Assembly: GCA_040954595.2 (NCBI GenBank)
Contig: CM082580.2
Span: forward strand, 9,486,001 to 9,550,000
Reading direction: 5' to 3'
DNA length: 64,000 bases
Source of the DNA: Balanoglossus misakiensis
Taxonomy: Eukaryota; Hemichordata
Under the pieces are notes generated by a model. That model searched no databases. It was given only the letters and a program-made list of their open reading frames with translations, and had not been told where the DNA came from. A program made the position numbers and the translations under genes. This document shows, one piece after another, positions 13,306 through 24,691 of the stretch (its first letter is position 1; every line of letters begins with the position of its first letter).

Positions 13306-13453
13306 CTGCGGTTCTGAAGCAAAGGGGAACAAATGTCGGCAGGGTCAAGCGTCTCAGTCATGCGGATTGGCTTACACTTGTCCCAGCTGACAAGCTGTGC
13401 TTTGCTGAGTTGCAGATTCTCAAGCAGTTTTACGCATGACGACATGGCTAAAC
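13306..13453 (-). CDS. probable exon, CARD-like fragment
   Basis: On the minus strand a pyrimidine-rich acceptor (TTTTCCCTGAAG) and a donor (CCGCAG|GTAGCG) enclose 148 nt encoding 48 residues: LAMSSCVKLLENLQLSKAQ, then a WDKCKP segment, ending TLDPADICSPLLQNR. The last part resembles the helix 1-2 region of CARD domains (pattern LvetLdpxdixxxLlqxr), but a weak match on one exon is not proof. An internal ATG (residue 3) could also be a start. Most of the exon is duplicated in inverted orientation at 10871-10990, where the frame is truncated. It is entered in phase 1 and left in phase 2. It could belong to the gene beginning at 17843. Confidence 0.35.
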
Positions 13454-13476
13454 CTTCAGGGAAAATGTATAAGGAA
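13357..13476 (-). repeat. right arm of 120-bp inverted duplication
   Basis: Reverse complement of 10871-10990 at about 98% identity. The flanks beyond the arm show only patchy similarity. This copy keeps its reading frame through to a splice donor, so it is the likelier original. Confidence 0.75.
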
Positions 13477-13479
13477 TAC

Positions 13480-16400
13480 AGTGAGTGGGTAGATGTAAAG
13501 TACTACGAGTGATTTCCCCCTGAAGATCAGGGATTTTTTGCCTTTCCCAAGGAGCAGAAGTAAAAGCAAAGCATGTTTTACCGGTAGGCAATATTTTCAC
13601 TGAGTAAAGCGATCTGAGATTGAGATCTGAGATCATCCATTGTTTATAATGTGTAGTGTACGAGCAGAGAAGTCTCAGTGTTCCGGTTAGAACCGTATCG
13701 GTAAGACAAGGACAGAAGAGTTGACAGACAACAAATTTATTCAGTTTATATCATATAATTCTTACTTAAACGTTCCCTGAATAAAGCCCTGTGGTTGCTC
13801 CTCTGACCATAGACAGTAGGGGCTTCGTCCAGATTTGCGTGTGAACCTGGCCAACAGAAGAACATTGTAAAGAGTTAATAAAACAAGATTAGCACACACA
13901 AGATTGTAACAGTTCATTAACAGATCACCAATACTGATGTAAACAAGGTGCTATAAGCCTGAGACAGATAAGCCTTGCCTCACTTGTCTACTGACAATCT
14001 AAAGACACACAATATTTAACATTGTGCTTAGACCATATCTATTGGAACATTGGATTACCATGTACATTGCAATTATCACTTAAGTCTACCATTTACATTG
14101 TTCAAATCAATATAAATGATCAACAAAACTATTACATGTACACACATAAGTGTTACTCTAATTAACTGATGAAACCCACTCACACTGCCTAACCTTTCCA
14201 GCATCTGCACAAACTGAAGTGAAACAGAAAATTGCACATTTGTAACTGTGACGTAAATTTGAGGGACTAGAAGATAAATGTGCAAAAATGATGTCATTGG
14301 TAACCATGCAAGATTTACAATTTCAAGTTGTTGGGTTTTTTTTTAGATTTTTCGGTAGGTTAATCCCAAATAAATTTACACCTGGACTGCTGTAGACCTG
14401 GCCAGATGCTCACGAACCAGCCAAAGCTATGAATCTGCAATCTCAGCTGCAAAAGATGGTTATGTAAGGAGATGTACCTAGAGTAATCATTTCATCCAGG
14501 GGCCTTTTTCAAGAAACTCAAGTGGTATTAAAAGGTGTCACCTGGAGATTATCATATTGGTATGACCTTTATACAGGTACCCAAGCGCTTGTGTCTAACA
14601 ATCCATGGTATAAATTATGCAGTATGGTTTATGGGAGCAACAGCCAAGTACCAATGTGACAACCATTGTTTGTTCCCTAATCCTACGAGTGGTGGAAGGC
14701 TCCAAAGTTTGCTTTTCGTGTCTGAATTTTGACCCCTCAGTGAATAATATATAGCACCTACGCCGTTCAGAGTCAGGTATCAAAACACTGGACATACTAT
14801 CAGGCATCATTCTCCCATCAAATATATATCAGTACGAGTTGTTTAAATTAGTTGCAGTGAGTGCAGGGATTGATTCAAAACAGCTTCAGCCAAACACAAA
14901 TTTGAAAATCATCACACTTTTTACGCCTTCTAAAAGATCTGGAATTTAAATCTGAATATTGGTTGTATGTAATCAAAGAAATCCGGATGAGAATTCCAGA
15001 CACTACCACTTCTACCACAGACACTTCTGATCTCAGCTAAGGCTCCTTTTCAAAAGGCATATAGCTTCTCACAGTACTTTACGCACAAGACACATACAGC
15101 TAGACTATTTAGTGATGAAGATCCTGTTATAATGAAGAAGCAGCTCTTCCGTTGGCAGGGGATTTGCCTACATTATCTACTTTAGCACAACAATACATGA
15201 ATCTCAATTAATACTCTTAGAGGGAATTAGCTTTACATACCTATAACTAGATTAGTGTATTATTACCTTCCTACAGAAATATTCATATGTATGACTCCGG
15301 CATTACAGAACCTGATGAATGTCTACATTCCTCCTCATACTATCAACGTTGGTGGCCTACTCTTGAGAATCACAATCTAACATCTCTGTTAAAAATCTTC
15401 AACTGTACAAGGTCTCTCGCTCCGGTTTGTGGGTTTTCAGTGAACTTTTAAAATGAAAGGTCAGTGGGCCTGAAAGTACGGAAATATCGCAGCAATTCGC
15501 GCCCATTGATGGCGACAGGTTACAGTTTGGTGGTTGCAAACAATGCTGGACAAACACCTGGGGCCTGTGCAGTCGCTCTCTCTCTATTGTTGATGTGGCG
15601 GTGATGGAAGACCACTGCAATTGGAGAAGTGTACGTGGATCTCAACCTGAGTGTTCAGTTGCAACTCCCTGAAAAAATGTTTGCTGCCCAGTGTTAGTAA
15701 AAGCTGACTGGCAAGTGGCCACACCTGGTAAATACTAATGGTGGTTGCTGATTAATATTTCTCACCATTGGCTCCTAAAAGCTAGAATATAAAAAGTACC
15801 AGTTGAAAGATTGGTGTGACAAAGAAACTGACGAATATGACATACAAGTGTACAAGATGACTGCATAGGGTAAAGTCAGTAGGAAGGGGATACAGGGTCT
15901 TATCACTACCAGCCAATTTTTAAACCAAGCATATTAGAAAGATATCAGTGGCCTGAAAGTAACCTCCCAGACCACTGGATGCAAAAACGTTACTGAAAAG
16001 GGTCTGTGGCCTTAATATGCCCAAGTGACCCAAGAGTTGGTTACTGACCCTTTGTCCGGCCTATCACACCTTCACACCTTGGGAACCATAAATTTCTCAT
16101 TTAGATCTCCTTTACTGTCATTATGTGCCAAACCAAGCATAAGTAGAGCGTAATGTGTTTTAGAAGAGTACAGGGTCAAACAGAAACAAAGAGTGGCCTT
16201 TTCTGGATGCAGCACAAGTATCACTTTGATCTTAATTTGCCTGACAATAGAAGTTTCAAGAAATGTTGCAAGAAAATTTCAGTTAACTGAAAAAACATAG
16301 CTTCAACTTTCCAACAATCAATCCTGTAATATTTCTATATTAAAATCACATACTACAACACACAAAACAGTCAAACCCAGTACTGAGTCATACTAACCTT

Positions 16401-17360
16401 ACTATCTTTTAAATTTCTGAAGAGCCAGCTCAATACAAAACAAATCCCCAGTCAGCTCCAGACCTGTGAAGGAAAAAAAAAAACTATAGCTGCTTTTCAA
16501 TCGATGCAAGGTAAGACGTGGTATTTAAGACAGACTGAACAAAGGATGTCCACACATCTGATTCTCACACAGAGCTCTAGAATCAATATTTTACAATTGT
16601 TCAGCATCTGCCCAATTACAAAAACAAATAGGGTAAGATTGTTTACTCCGATTCAATTTTCCCCATGCCTTCATTTCAATTTGTATCGGTTACACTCAAG
16701 TTTGTGTGTGCGCTACTGATCAGGTAGCTTTATGAGTTGGGCAACCATTACCTGGTAAAGCCCATTACCCTAAAGCCAATGGCAAACACACGAATACACC
16801 TATACATGAGACAGCTAGTATCCATAAACGAAGGCTGAGGATTTTGAATGCACTGAAGGGGTACTGCACAAGTTGAGTACCATGTTACTTCTTTGGCAGT
16901 TAACAGGTTTACAAACATGGGGAATAGTGAACTATACACCTACACCCATGACAAGTACTTGTAAGCAAGTGTATAAGTGTAGGGGCTCTTTCATCCTGAA
17001 CAAAAGAGTTTATGGTTTCGAGAAACCTCACAGCAGGCCCTACCACCTCAGAATGAGAGCAACATGCTCCTAGCTGTGACTGGACAATAGGAACATCTTC
17101 TCGCATCATCTCAGTAACAAAAGGTCGTTTCCAAGACATTGTCACTGTCTCTAAACTGAGCATTATCATCCATTTATACACTGATTTCGCACTGCATGTC
17201 ACATGTTTATCTGGCCAGGCTCAACACTTCCTGTACTTGTTCAGGAAAAAACTCATAGAGTAAGAGATGACTCATACACCAATCCATGACATCATATTTT
17301 CTCAGTTCAGTCTTCTAGATCCATGGTCTATCCGTGGTTAAAATTGAAAAACACTGCGGT
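13480..17360. other. non-coding stretch
   Basis: No supported gene. A minus-strand open segment at about 17060-17200 (containing MSWKRPFVTEMM) ends at a possible donor (TCTGAG|GTGGTA), but its acceptor is unclear. No RNA gene or mobile element recognised. Confidence 0.35.
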
Positions 17361-17361
17361 T

Positions 17362-17590
17362 TTACCATTTATTTAGGTATTCATCACATGTTCTCATCTT
17401 GTATATAGTTGCGCTGTCTGATTTCAATACCACCATGCTAACGGACGATGGTGGGGCATACGGCCAATGAGCACATCTCATTTTCTGTCCAGAATTTAGA
17501 ATACGGGTGCAGATGGTAAACTGTAGCTGCAGAACCATAGCTCGGGGTTTTGCCTGGTGTAATTGGGTGTTGATGTACGTTTCGATCGAG
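17362..17590 (-). CDS. possible second exon of the 17.84-kb gene
   Basis: A minus-strand frame runs from an acceptor (CATGCCTGACCGTAG) to either a stop at 17362 or a donor (AAATG|GTAAAA) four bases earlier. It reads SIETYINTQLHQ... to ...TCDEYLNKW, 75 residues after the shared codon, and has a purine-N-pyrimidine bias typical of coding DNA. It joins in frame to the preceding exon, which ends in phase 2. Alternatively an ATG at 17604 (MPDRSS...) would make it an independent start. No family recognised. Confidence 0.3.
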
Positions 17591-17721
17591 CTACGGTCAG
17601 GCATGGGTCAGGTTTACTTTACGTTTTAGAGTAGAGCTCAGATCTGTGGAAATCCTAACATAATCGCAAGCACAATACAACATCGCATATTAAAGAAAAC
17701 CGTTATCACACTTCAACTTAC

Positions 17722-17843
17722 CCTGGATACTTCAAGCTATGAAATATTTGGCTACCTTCCTTGATAAACGGCAAGGGTGTGTTTCCACAAGCAGCAGACG
17801 ACCACCATCCGGAGTTGAATGACCCCACGCGCCTTGTTGCCAT
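17722..17843 (-). CDS. first coding exon, unknown gene
   Basis: On the minus strand an ATG in a strong context (GACGGCATGG) opens a 40-residue segment, MATRRVGSFNSGWW... to ...FHSLKYP. It ends at a consensus donor, CCAGG|GTAAGT. The sequence around 17.80-17.90 kb is locally GC- and CpG-rich (GGGGGCGCGCAAG), as expected near a transcription start. The gene would run leftwards, with the candidate exon at 17362-17590 next. I do not recognise the protein; no signal peptide or domain is visible in this piece. Confidence 0.4.
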
Positions 17844-18370
17844 GCCGTCAAGATCAAGTAAGGCGGTTAACGTTGGGGGCGCGCAAGACTCTTTTATGCC
17901 ATCAATGACACGTGCATCAATGATTTTATGAACCAAGATTGCGGCTGATCATATACCAACAGTTCAACCGGTTGAACAGAAAAAAGTATGCGACCACAAT
18001 TGTGTGGAGTATAAGGGAGATTTGTGCACAGTGCCGCTATATATTAAAGTCGAGAAATAAAGAGGCATAGACCAGTTACAGTTTATAATAAAGATATACA
18101 CTGTATTTAAAAAAGATATATTGAGAAACAAAACAAACATTGCCATGTGGAGTATCACAAATTTAATATACAAAAAATAGAAATGGTTTCTATTTGAACA
18201 TTAGAATATTACTCTTGTTCAAGCAATATTCCCTGATTGCAGTGCATGGTTGGGTCCACACTGGCTGCATCCATCATCAGTCTTATTCATCATAGTCTGA
18301 CTTGGCGTCACGTGTACTTCCTTTTTTTCAAGGCACGTCATCTTCAGTGAACATCACGTTGATCAAGACG

Positions 18371-20146
18371 CTAGAAATCTTGACACCAGGGTGGTTTTCT
18401 TATTGTCACACATCTTGGTGTCGCCAACGGTTGCTTCAACCGTCCGATTGTCTCCCAACGGTCTTCGGCTGGATCATAGCAATACATCTGGTCTGTGTAG
18501 GTGCCATCTTCTTCGGACTGACCCCCCATGATGTACAGTTTACAGTTACACACAGTACCTCGACAGTTGACGTATTCCCAGTGTTCTTCTTTCCCTGGAA
18601 TAGATGGAAGCCACTCGTCATCCATGGCATCGTAGACATACAATCTGCTTGCGTTCTGGAAAAGGTATATGAATCTGTCGAAGACAACGGCATTGATATC
18701 GTCCCTTGGAACTGAAGCGGGTACGTCAGTGGTATCTATCCACCTGTTGCATTCGCGGTCGTAGTACTGCATTATGGCTTTCGTGGAGTACCTGTTCCTG
18801 GTTCTCCCGAATATGTATATTCTCTTCCTGAATGAAACAAGCGCAGACAATGACACGTCCTTCGCTGGCGATTCAAGGCATGCCAGTGTTTTTGAGGACA
18901 GATCGTAGCACAGAAAACGTCCATTGCTGTCCTCTTCACTAAGGTAGTCACTATCATCGTCCGCGGCCAGAATATACAGTTTTCCCTGAAGAACTGCCCA
19001 TTTCAGGTAAGAATTTTCCAAGTAGCATTCTATTTTATCAGGGATGTTTTCAACGCTCCATGTTTGTTTTTCAAGATCAAATACCCTCAGGTCTTGTGAA
19101 CACAGCACATAAATCTTGTTATCAAACACAACGACATCTTCGTCAAGGTTGAATTCTTCAGTTTTTGTCAAAGGAGCCCAACATTGATCAGCTGTGTTGA
19201 AAAAGTATATAGTGTCGTCTGCAGTGTACCTCCCAAAACCGAAGCCTTCTGGTCCTGGCCCCGGCGAACCGCCCACAATTGCTATGACATCAGAGTTTCG
19301 TTTCTGTGCCATCTCCCCAACGATCATTTTGTCCATGACACGCATTGCCAATTCCCAATTCGAGGCAGATACGTCTCTCTCTATCCGGTCTACCAGATAC
19401 TGGAAATCAATAAGCTCGACCTTGACAAGTTCGAGAGCTCTCTCCAAGTCCTTGCACCTGGACAGTCTGTCGTGGTGAAACCACTTCATCACAGCTTCGT
19501 AGACCGTCCTCTCCTGGTCAACTTTGAGGGCGCCATCCGAGATGAGATCACACAGTTTGTCAACGGTCAAATCAAGGAACTCCTCGTAGCAGCTGACGAC
19601 CTTGAAATGTTCCAAGACGTAGTTCTTGGCTTTCTGACAACTCTCAGAAAGACAAAGCGAGTCTAAAATCTGCCAGATACCAAGACAGTTGGATGCTTCC
19701 AGGAAGTCAAACATGAATGACAGACACACATCAGCTAGAGAGAAAACCAACAACAGGTTTGCGACCTCCAGCAGTGTTTGTACGTTGCCATTGGTGACGG
19801 TGACCTTTCCAGTGTACAGATAATCCAACAAGGTTTCCATGGCAGCTGCCTCCGCGCCATTTATTGTCACCCGGTCAGTTTTGCTTTCTACCATCCCCGA
19901 TGAAAACATCCCCTTGAAGTAATCACTTGCGCTTACTAAGACAACTTTATGGCAAGGAAATTCTTGACCACCAACCAGAAGAACAACATCCGTCAACTTT
20001 CCCAGTTTGCGATGTTCATTCATGGTCATGTTCATGGCATTGACGTAATCACATCTCTCATAGCATTTACTGATGCACGATGTTTTCGCGCCATCTTCCC
20101 CATTTTCTTTGTCTTTTTTGATCCGTTTATGGGTTTGTCTCTCCAT
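18371..20146 (-). CDS. BTB-BACK-Kelch (KLHL family) protein, intronless
   Basis: The 591-residue single-exon protein begins at ATG 20146. The N-terminal 40 residues are basic. The BTB/POZ domain spans about 40-150 (LTDVVLLVGGQEFPCHKVVL, then SASDYFKGMF). BACK follows at about 155-260 (ends ...ELIDFQYLVDRI), and Kelch repeats occupy about 287-580, several with W and Y/F at blade positions but few GG doublets (VGG at 291-293, MGGQ near the end). KLHL proteins are typically Cullin-3 ubiquitin-ligase substrate adaptors: BTB binds CUL3 and Kelch binds substrate. This role is family knowledge, not shown here. A possible acceptor (TTCTCTTCGTTACAG) about 20 nt upstream of the ATG suggests a 5'UTR intron. 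Length is usual for the family; the exact KLHL subtype is not identifiable by eye. Long plus-strand frames inside it are shadows. Confidence 0.93.
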   Translation of the reverse strand: MERQTHKRIKKDKENGEDGAKTSCISKCYERCDYVNAMNMTMNEHRKLGKLTDVVLLVGGQEFPCHKVVLVSASDYFKGMFSSGMVESKTDRVTINGAEAAAMETLLDYLYTGKVTVTNGNVQTLLEVANLLLVFSLADVCLSFMFDFLEASNCLGIWQILDSLCLSESCQKAKNYVLEHFKVVSCYEEFLDLTVDKLCDLISDGALKVDQERTVYEAVMKWFHHDRLSRCKDLERALELVKVELIDFQYLVDRIERDVSASNWELAMRVMDKMIVGEMAQKRNSDVIAIVGGSPGPGPEGFGFGRYTADDTIYFFNTADQCWAPLTKTEEFNLDEDVVVFDNKIYVLCSQDLRVFDLEKQTWSVENIPDKIECYLENSYLKWAVLQGKLYILAADDDSDYLSEEDSNGRFLCYDLSSKTLACLESPAKDVSLSALVSFRKRIYIFGRTRNRYSTKAIMQYYDRECNRWIDTTDVPASVPRDDINAVVFDRFIYLFQNASRLYVYDAMDDEWLPSIPGKEEHWEYVNCRGTVCNCKLYIMGGQSEEDGTYTDQMYCYDPAEDRWETIGRLKQPLATPRCVTIRKPPWCQDF

Positions 20147-21564
20147 ACTGTCACTGCCAGTCTCTCTGTAACGAAGAGAATGCGTCTGTATGTATTAGTA
20201 CTATACTTTGAATACCGTAAATCCAGGGAAGAAAGAAAATGAAATGGTGAATTTATTAGCATGCGTACACACACTCCCCTGAAGAAATATCAAGTATTCA
20301 TTCAACGGGACGGGCAACTAGTATGGTACGGCAGACGCAGTATAGATGGGAGCACGATATAAAGGTGCATACCCAAGGACATAGAAATGTACTGTAGATA
20401 GACCTCCAGGCCTGGTACCGTGTGTACGTGTAGTTCGCATCACATGGGCGTTTGTACATGCAGGTAACCTATGCAAAGTTTTCATAGGCTATCTGTTTCC
20501 AGTGTTCTCCTGTTCGAGCAGTCTAGTTAGTTCTCCTAAAGATGGCGTCTGTTTATAAGCTGTCCTAGTAACAGTAACAGCAGTAACACTGAATTCAAAT
20601 CGAGACCGAAAGTAGCCCAACGACAGCGAAATAATTACACTTGTAACACGAAGATCCACCTTAGTTGGGCTTATATGCCCTAAAATCCTCCCTGTATTGC
20701 TTTCACGTGACATTTTCACGAGCACAGAACCCCGACCAGTGTGGAGTTAAAGAAATACATGTATTAAGGAAATTAAGACACCAACCTTCGTGACGTATCA
20801 TTAGACCAGGAAGTCATGCAGAGTTATGCGGATAAATGGCGTCGGGTGACCCCAGATGAACTCGGTGCGGCGAAGTCATATATAAAACACGCGACAATGA
20901 CGTGTATCTATATTTGGCCAATTTTGTAATACGTGTTGCTCGTACTTCCCCCTCCCCCTTCGCTAGCTAAACTAAAATAATTTAGTTGTCTTATCAATCA
21001 TTTCGTTGGTAAATATAGTACATGTAATCCAGGCGCTTGGGCGTCCGTATGACAAATCACACCTATGCGAGATGCACTTGATAAGTAAAAAGTACACGTT
21101 TCTTTTTGTTATCAGACGGGACTTTTTAAAAATTTAAAACAGACTGATGTAAATTTAACCGGAATTGTTTGTTATGTGCGTTATGCTTAAGTTCAGCAGA
21201 ACACGCAAATTTAAAATAAATTAGGCCAGGCAGATGTTGTTTGTATTGAACATTCATAAAGATCCATCACGAAATAAAAGCCCCGAAAGCCGCATCGAAA
21301 CGAAAATAACACAATCCCCATTATATATTATATATAAAATGCAAGCACTTAATTCAGTCTAAAAAAGTTTGCGTGCATTTCCTGTTAGCCTTAAGGCTTA
21401 ATACTAAATTAGGAGGACAATCTAATTTTTTGACCAACTGCTAGCTCCTTCCACGTCCCCAATTCGTCTGTTTCACAACGGTCACTCCACACACCCAGGA
21501 TCTGCACATCTGTATTTATAGCACTTTGTGCCCCAACATGCATCTGAAACTTCTCGTCGGCGAT

Positions 21565-21571
21565 TATAAAA
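21565..21571 (+). promoter_or_regulatory. TATA box of syncollin-like gene 1
   Basis: TATAAAA lies about 30 bp upstream of a likely start near 21596. It is followed by a short 5'UTR exon ending at the donor GATG|GTAAGA (exon end 21648). The 210-bp intron ends at TTTTTTCAG (21858), and exon 2 carries the whole coding sequence. Confidence 0.55.
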
Positions 21572-21595
21572 CGACACAGCTGCAGTGCAGCGCGG

Positions 21596-21648
21596 CTAGA
21601 GATCGAGTCGACACCGGAGAATAAGCTGCGCGTGGCGGAGAATTGATG
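21596..21648 (+). other. 5'UTR exon 1 of syncollin-like gene 1
   Basis: Predicted non-coding first exon between the TATA-defined start and a GTAAGA donor. The start position is inferred from the TATA spacing; the donor is seen in the sequence. The two sister genes show the same arrangement. Confidence 0.45.
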
Positions 21649-21917
21649 GTAAGAATCTGTCTGCGGACAGCGAACCATTTGATCATTTTTAAGACTTTGT
21701 TGTTGAAAAACGCATTCATCTCTGTGTGAGATATGACGTGAAACTGAAGGGTAGTATGATCATCACCATCATCGAATACATGAGCATTGGTCCAGTAAAA
21801 AAAATCCAATACCTTTCGATCTTTAAACTCATAAACGCTGATTCATCCATTTTTTCAGTACGTTGCATTCTGTTCAAATTGGCAAACCAAAATCGACCCA
21901 GTCATTAACGGTACAAC

Positions 21918-22307
21918 ATGCAGTGCTCCAGCTTTGTGATAATCCTAGCTTTGTGCGGTGGGTGTTTGGCAGTATGCCCGGCTCCGGAAGATCTGGAACC
22001 GGGTATCTGCGCAATACTGTACGACATAGGCAACGAGATCGGGGCGAAGAACTGCCGCGGTGCCAGCTTTAGAATAGAGGGCGAGGTGACGAGCAAGACG
22101 AAACTGCCCAGCAATTGGAACAACCGTCCCTCATCCTTGGTCGTGGCTCCGAACTGCAGTTTTTGTGCCTACGAGAGCTTCTCGAGCTTCAACCCCAAGA
22201 GGATCTTCCAGGCTGGAGCGCACTTCCTTGGAAACTTCGAGCGTAGGGGCAACAACCGAGTGCGTACATGGGATGACTGCGTTTCGTCTTATGTTTGCAG
22301 ATGCTAG
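21918..22307 (+). CDS. SYCN-like: syncollin-like secreted protein 1
   Basis: The 129-residue protein has a signal peptide of about 18 residues (hydrophobic FVIILALCGGCLA) followed by VCPAPEDLEPGIC. Mature-region landmarks match vertebrate syncollin: an N-terminal CP..DL...C, an NC-G-A segment, a central PSNW followed by SSLVVAP and C, then W-(D)-x-x-S-x-Y-x-C-R-C at the C terminus. Syncollin is a zymogen-granule luminal or membrane-associated protein of exocrine secretory cells; an equivalent role here is inference. Compared with its two neighbours it has two extra cysteines (NCSFC and WDDC), which may form an additional disulfide, and a possible N-glycosylation site (NCS). The coding region is a single exon, 59 bp after an acceptor at 21858. 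An ATTAAA signal follows at 22441. Confidence 0.85.
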   Translation: MQCSSFVIILALCGGCLAVCPAPEDLEPGICAILYDIGNEIGAKNCRGASFRIEGEVTSKTKLPSNWNNRPSSLVVAPNCSFCAYESFSSFNPKRIFQAGAHFLGNFERRGNNRVRTWDDCVSSYVCRC

Positions 22308-22440
22308 GTATACCAACACCACACCCGGGTCCGGATGAGATGTTTGGTCATGGAATTGCGTCACGCTGCTATTTGCGAAACAGTCAAAGATTTGACGCAT
22401 CCACTGTAGCAGTGTTTTAACTCACCTATTTGCGTCAAAT

Positions 22441-22446
22441 ATTAAA
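22441..22446 (+). terminator. poly(A) signal of syncollin-like gene 1
   Basis: ATTAAA, 134 bp after the stop codon. Confidence 0.4.
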
Positions 22447-22449
22447 GAT

Positions 22450-23940
22450 TATAAATATTATGCATTATTTCAGTTGGCGTGGTAGTAATCCATAGTCTTC
22501 TAATGCATGGGTTGTGTATACATGTCGGGATGTCGGGAAGGGGACCAAACGTTTATTGGCTGTCATTTGCATATAAGGATATGGCAAATGGTCTTCGTAT
22601 TGATTGAATATGACAGCATAGACCATCGCCACCTGTGGTTAGTGCAGAGTCGGCGATAACGCCACCAGCGACAGACCTGAGACCACAGATAGGTTCAATA
22701 ACACATTCACTGCAGAACGAGGCATCCTGGCACTATGGCCGCCGAGGGCGTATCATTGATGCAGGATAATTTTATTAGAGACAGTGCACTGTATAATTTC
22801 TGAACATTTTAATAACAAGCATGGGGCCAGTGCATCTATAGTAACTTCCTGTACACTGTCCACACAGCAATAAAATATCAAAATGGTACGAGCTCGCGTA
22901 AGACCAGCACATTTAAAAAAAAATCAACCTTTCACCCTTTTGTCTGGTGTGTGTTTTACGAATATGGATAGCAAACATATATCTTTAAAATGCACTGGAA
23001 ATGTTAGACATGGTGCCTAGATTCTGCCACGTCGATGGACGGCAACAAAAATATTAGTGGAAAGTTTCAACAGACACACAAGCCATATACAGGGCACCTA
23101 GATTCTGTTGTCTAGACAGACAGGTCGCAAATAAAATATAGGCCATAAAAATTAGAAGTTTTACTGTTCCGCCGTCTGTAGAAGTGGGCGAGCTTTAATA
23201 ATTCATGTTGACTCACTGGACGTCGTGGTCTTCTGTTTCAGCATACGTAGAATCATTTGGATATCATAGCTCTGTCGATTTCCTTTGCAACTTTGCTTTC
23301 CTGTCCGTAAAAGCACTGAATAACTTTGTCCTGTGTTAATCCAACAGCCTCTTCCGGGTGAACTCTTCATGATATAAATGAATTTGTTTGGTCTTAATTT
23401 CCTCGGTACGAGTGATACTTGAGTAGAAACGATGTGCAAACCTGCATGAACAGTTAATAAATGCATAGGCAATCTATCAAATGTATCTAAAATTTATCAG
23501 CCGGAGAAGAAATTCTTGTTGTATTACAGTGGTTGTTTTGTTTGGATTCAGTAGTTTCTAACGAAACACATTAGTAATTCATATATTGCAGTAGTTCTTC
23601 GCAGCGGTCAATTATTTTTAGGTCCCCAGCACCTCAAGAACTTTCTATTCCCGTCTAACAACGCCTAAATTTCAAGCCACATCTCCAAATCCTCTCACCA
23701 CTTGTACACATTTTGTGAGCGCAAAATTACATCCAAAATTGTCACATTATTGTATTGTCCACACGACTAAACTCGTCACCGTTTACGACACAGTAAAAGT
23801 AAAAATTGGGGCTCTAAAATGGGTTAGCTTCGTCCTAAAATAACAACAGTAATACGTGGATATTTTACTAAATGAAGGTTTTTGTACAGTAATAAAAATG
23901 TTGCAAAAAACCGTTCACATGAGATAACGGCAAAGCTGCA
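22450..23940. other. intergenic stretch between syncollin-like genes 1 and 2
   Basis: About 1.5 kb with no supported gene, RNA or mobile element. Short open frames only. Confidence 0.5.
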
Positions 23941-24271
23941 CCGACAAGACACCAAAGCCAGCCACCGCAGACGACGATTACACCGAGGGAGACTAAGTAA
24001 GTTATCCCTCTAGTCGATCGAATGAGATGCATGAACGATTCATACTGTGTGTGATTATAGATGGTTAGGATATTGCTAAGAATACTTGTTTTACGCCACA
24101 CCCACATCAGCAGCAAAGACAGAATCTAATTTGATAGCTTTAAATGAGTTGACGTGAAATCTCTGATGTGACTCTATGAGTCCTGCTTGTAAAACTGGTG
24201 TTACTGTTTATCTTTCAGTCAATTTTGTTACCGATTGGACTGCATAGATCGCCGCAAGCATCAGAAACACC

Positions 24272-24679
24272 ATGCGTCCGTGCTTAGTTTTTTGCTTCGC
24301 TTTGATGGTTGCTGGATGTCTGGCAGAATGTCCACTCCCGGCATACCTGGACCCGGATGTCTGTGCCATCGTGTTCGACAACGGTGACCCGGACCCCGAG
24401 CTGAACTGCAGCGGCGCCAAACTGGTCATCAAGCGGGTGGTGCGCGAGAGGAAGAAGATGACGAACCACGGCGACTGGAACAACCGGGCGGGCGCCCTGG
24501 TTGTCGACAAGGGCTGCAGGTTCGTGGCCTACGACGAGCTGGAAGCTTCGCCGAGTAATCCCTGGCCGGAGAAGAAGGCCTTCGAACAAGGGAAGTACTA
24601 CCTGGGCCAATTCAAACGTGAAGACAGAGTCAACACGTGGGATAATGCCATTTCATCATACACTTGTAAATGCCAATAA
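24272..24679 (+). CDS. SYCN-like: syncollin-like secreted protein 2
   Basis: The 135-residue protein has a signal peptide of about 18 residues (CLVFCFALMVAGCLA), then ECPLPAYLDPDVC. It carries the same order of landmarks as its sisters: NCSGAKL, a basic KRVVRERKK segment, GDWNNRAGALVV with a following GC, and a C-terminal WDNAISSYTCKCQ. Six cysteines in the mature part are shared with gene 3. The coding sequence is one exon; an acceptor (TATCTTTCAG, 24218) lies 53 bp before the ATG, and a matching donor (CTAA|GTAAGT) lies at about 23996. The codons are GC-rich in the middle, unlike the flanks. AATAAA at 24782 is a plausible poly(A) signal. A broken copy of its 3' end lies at 26499. Confidence 0.87.
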   Translation: MRPCLVFCFALMVAGCLAECPLPAYLDPDVCAIVFDNGDPDPELNCSGAKLVIKRVVRERKKMTNHGDWNNRAGALVVDKGCRFVAYDELEASPSNPWPEKKAFEQGKYYLGQFKREDRVNTWDNAISSYTCKCQ

Positions 24680-24691
24680 GTGAAGTCGATT

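Noticed and set aside
19184-19666. Plus-strand frame of 160 codons inside the KLHL gene
   Set aside because: Shadow of the minus-strand BTB-BACK-Kelch coding sequence, which has clear domains.
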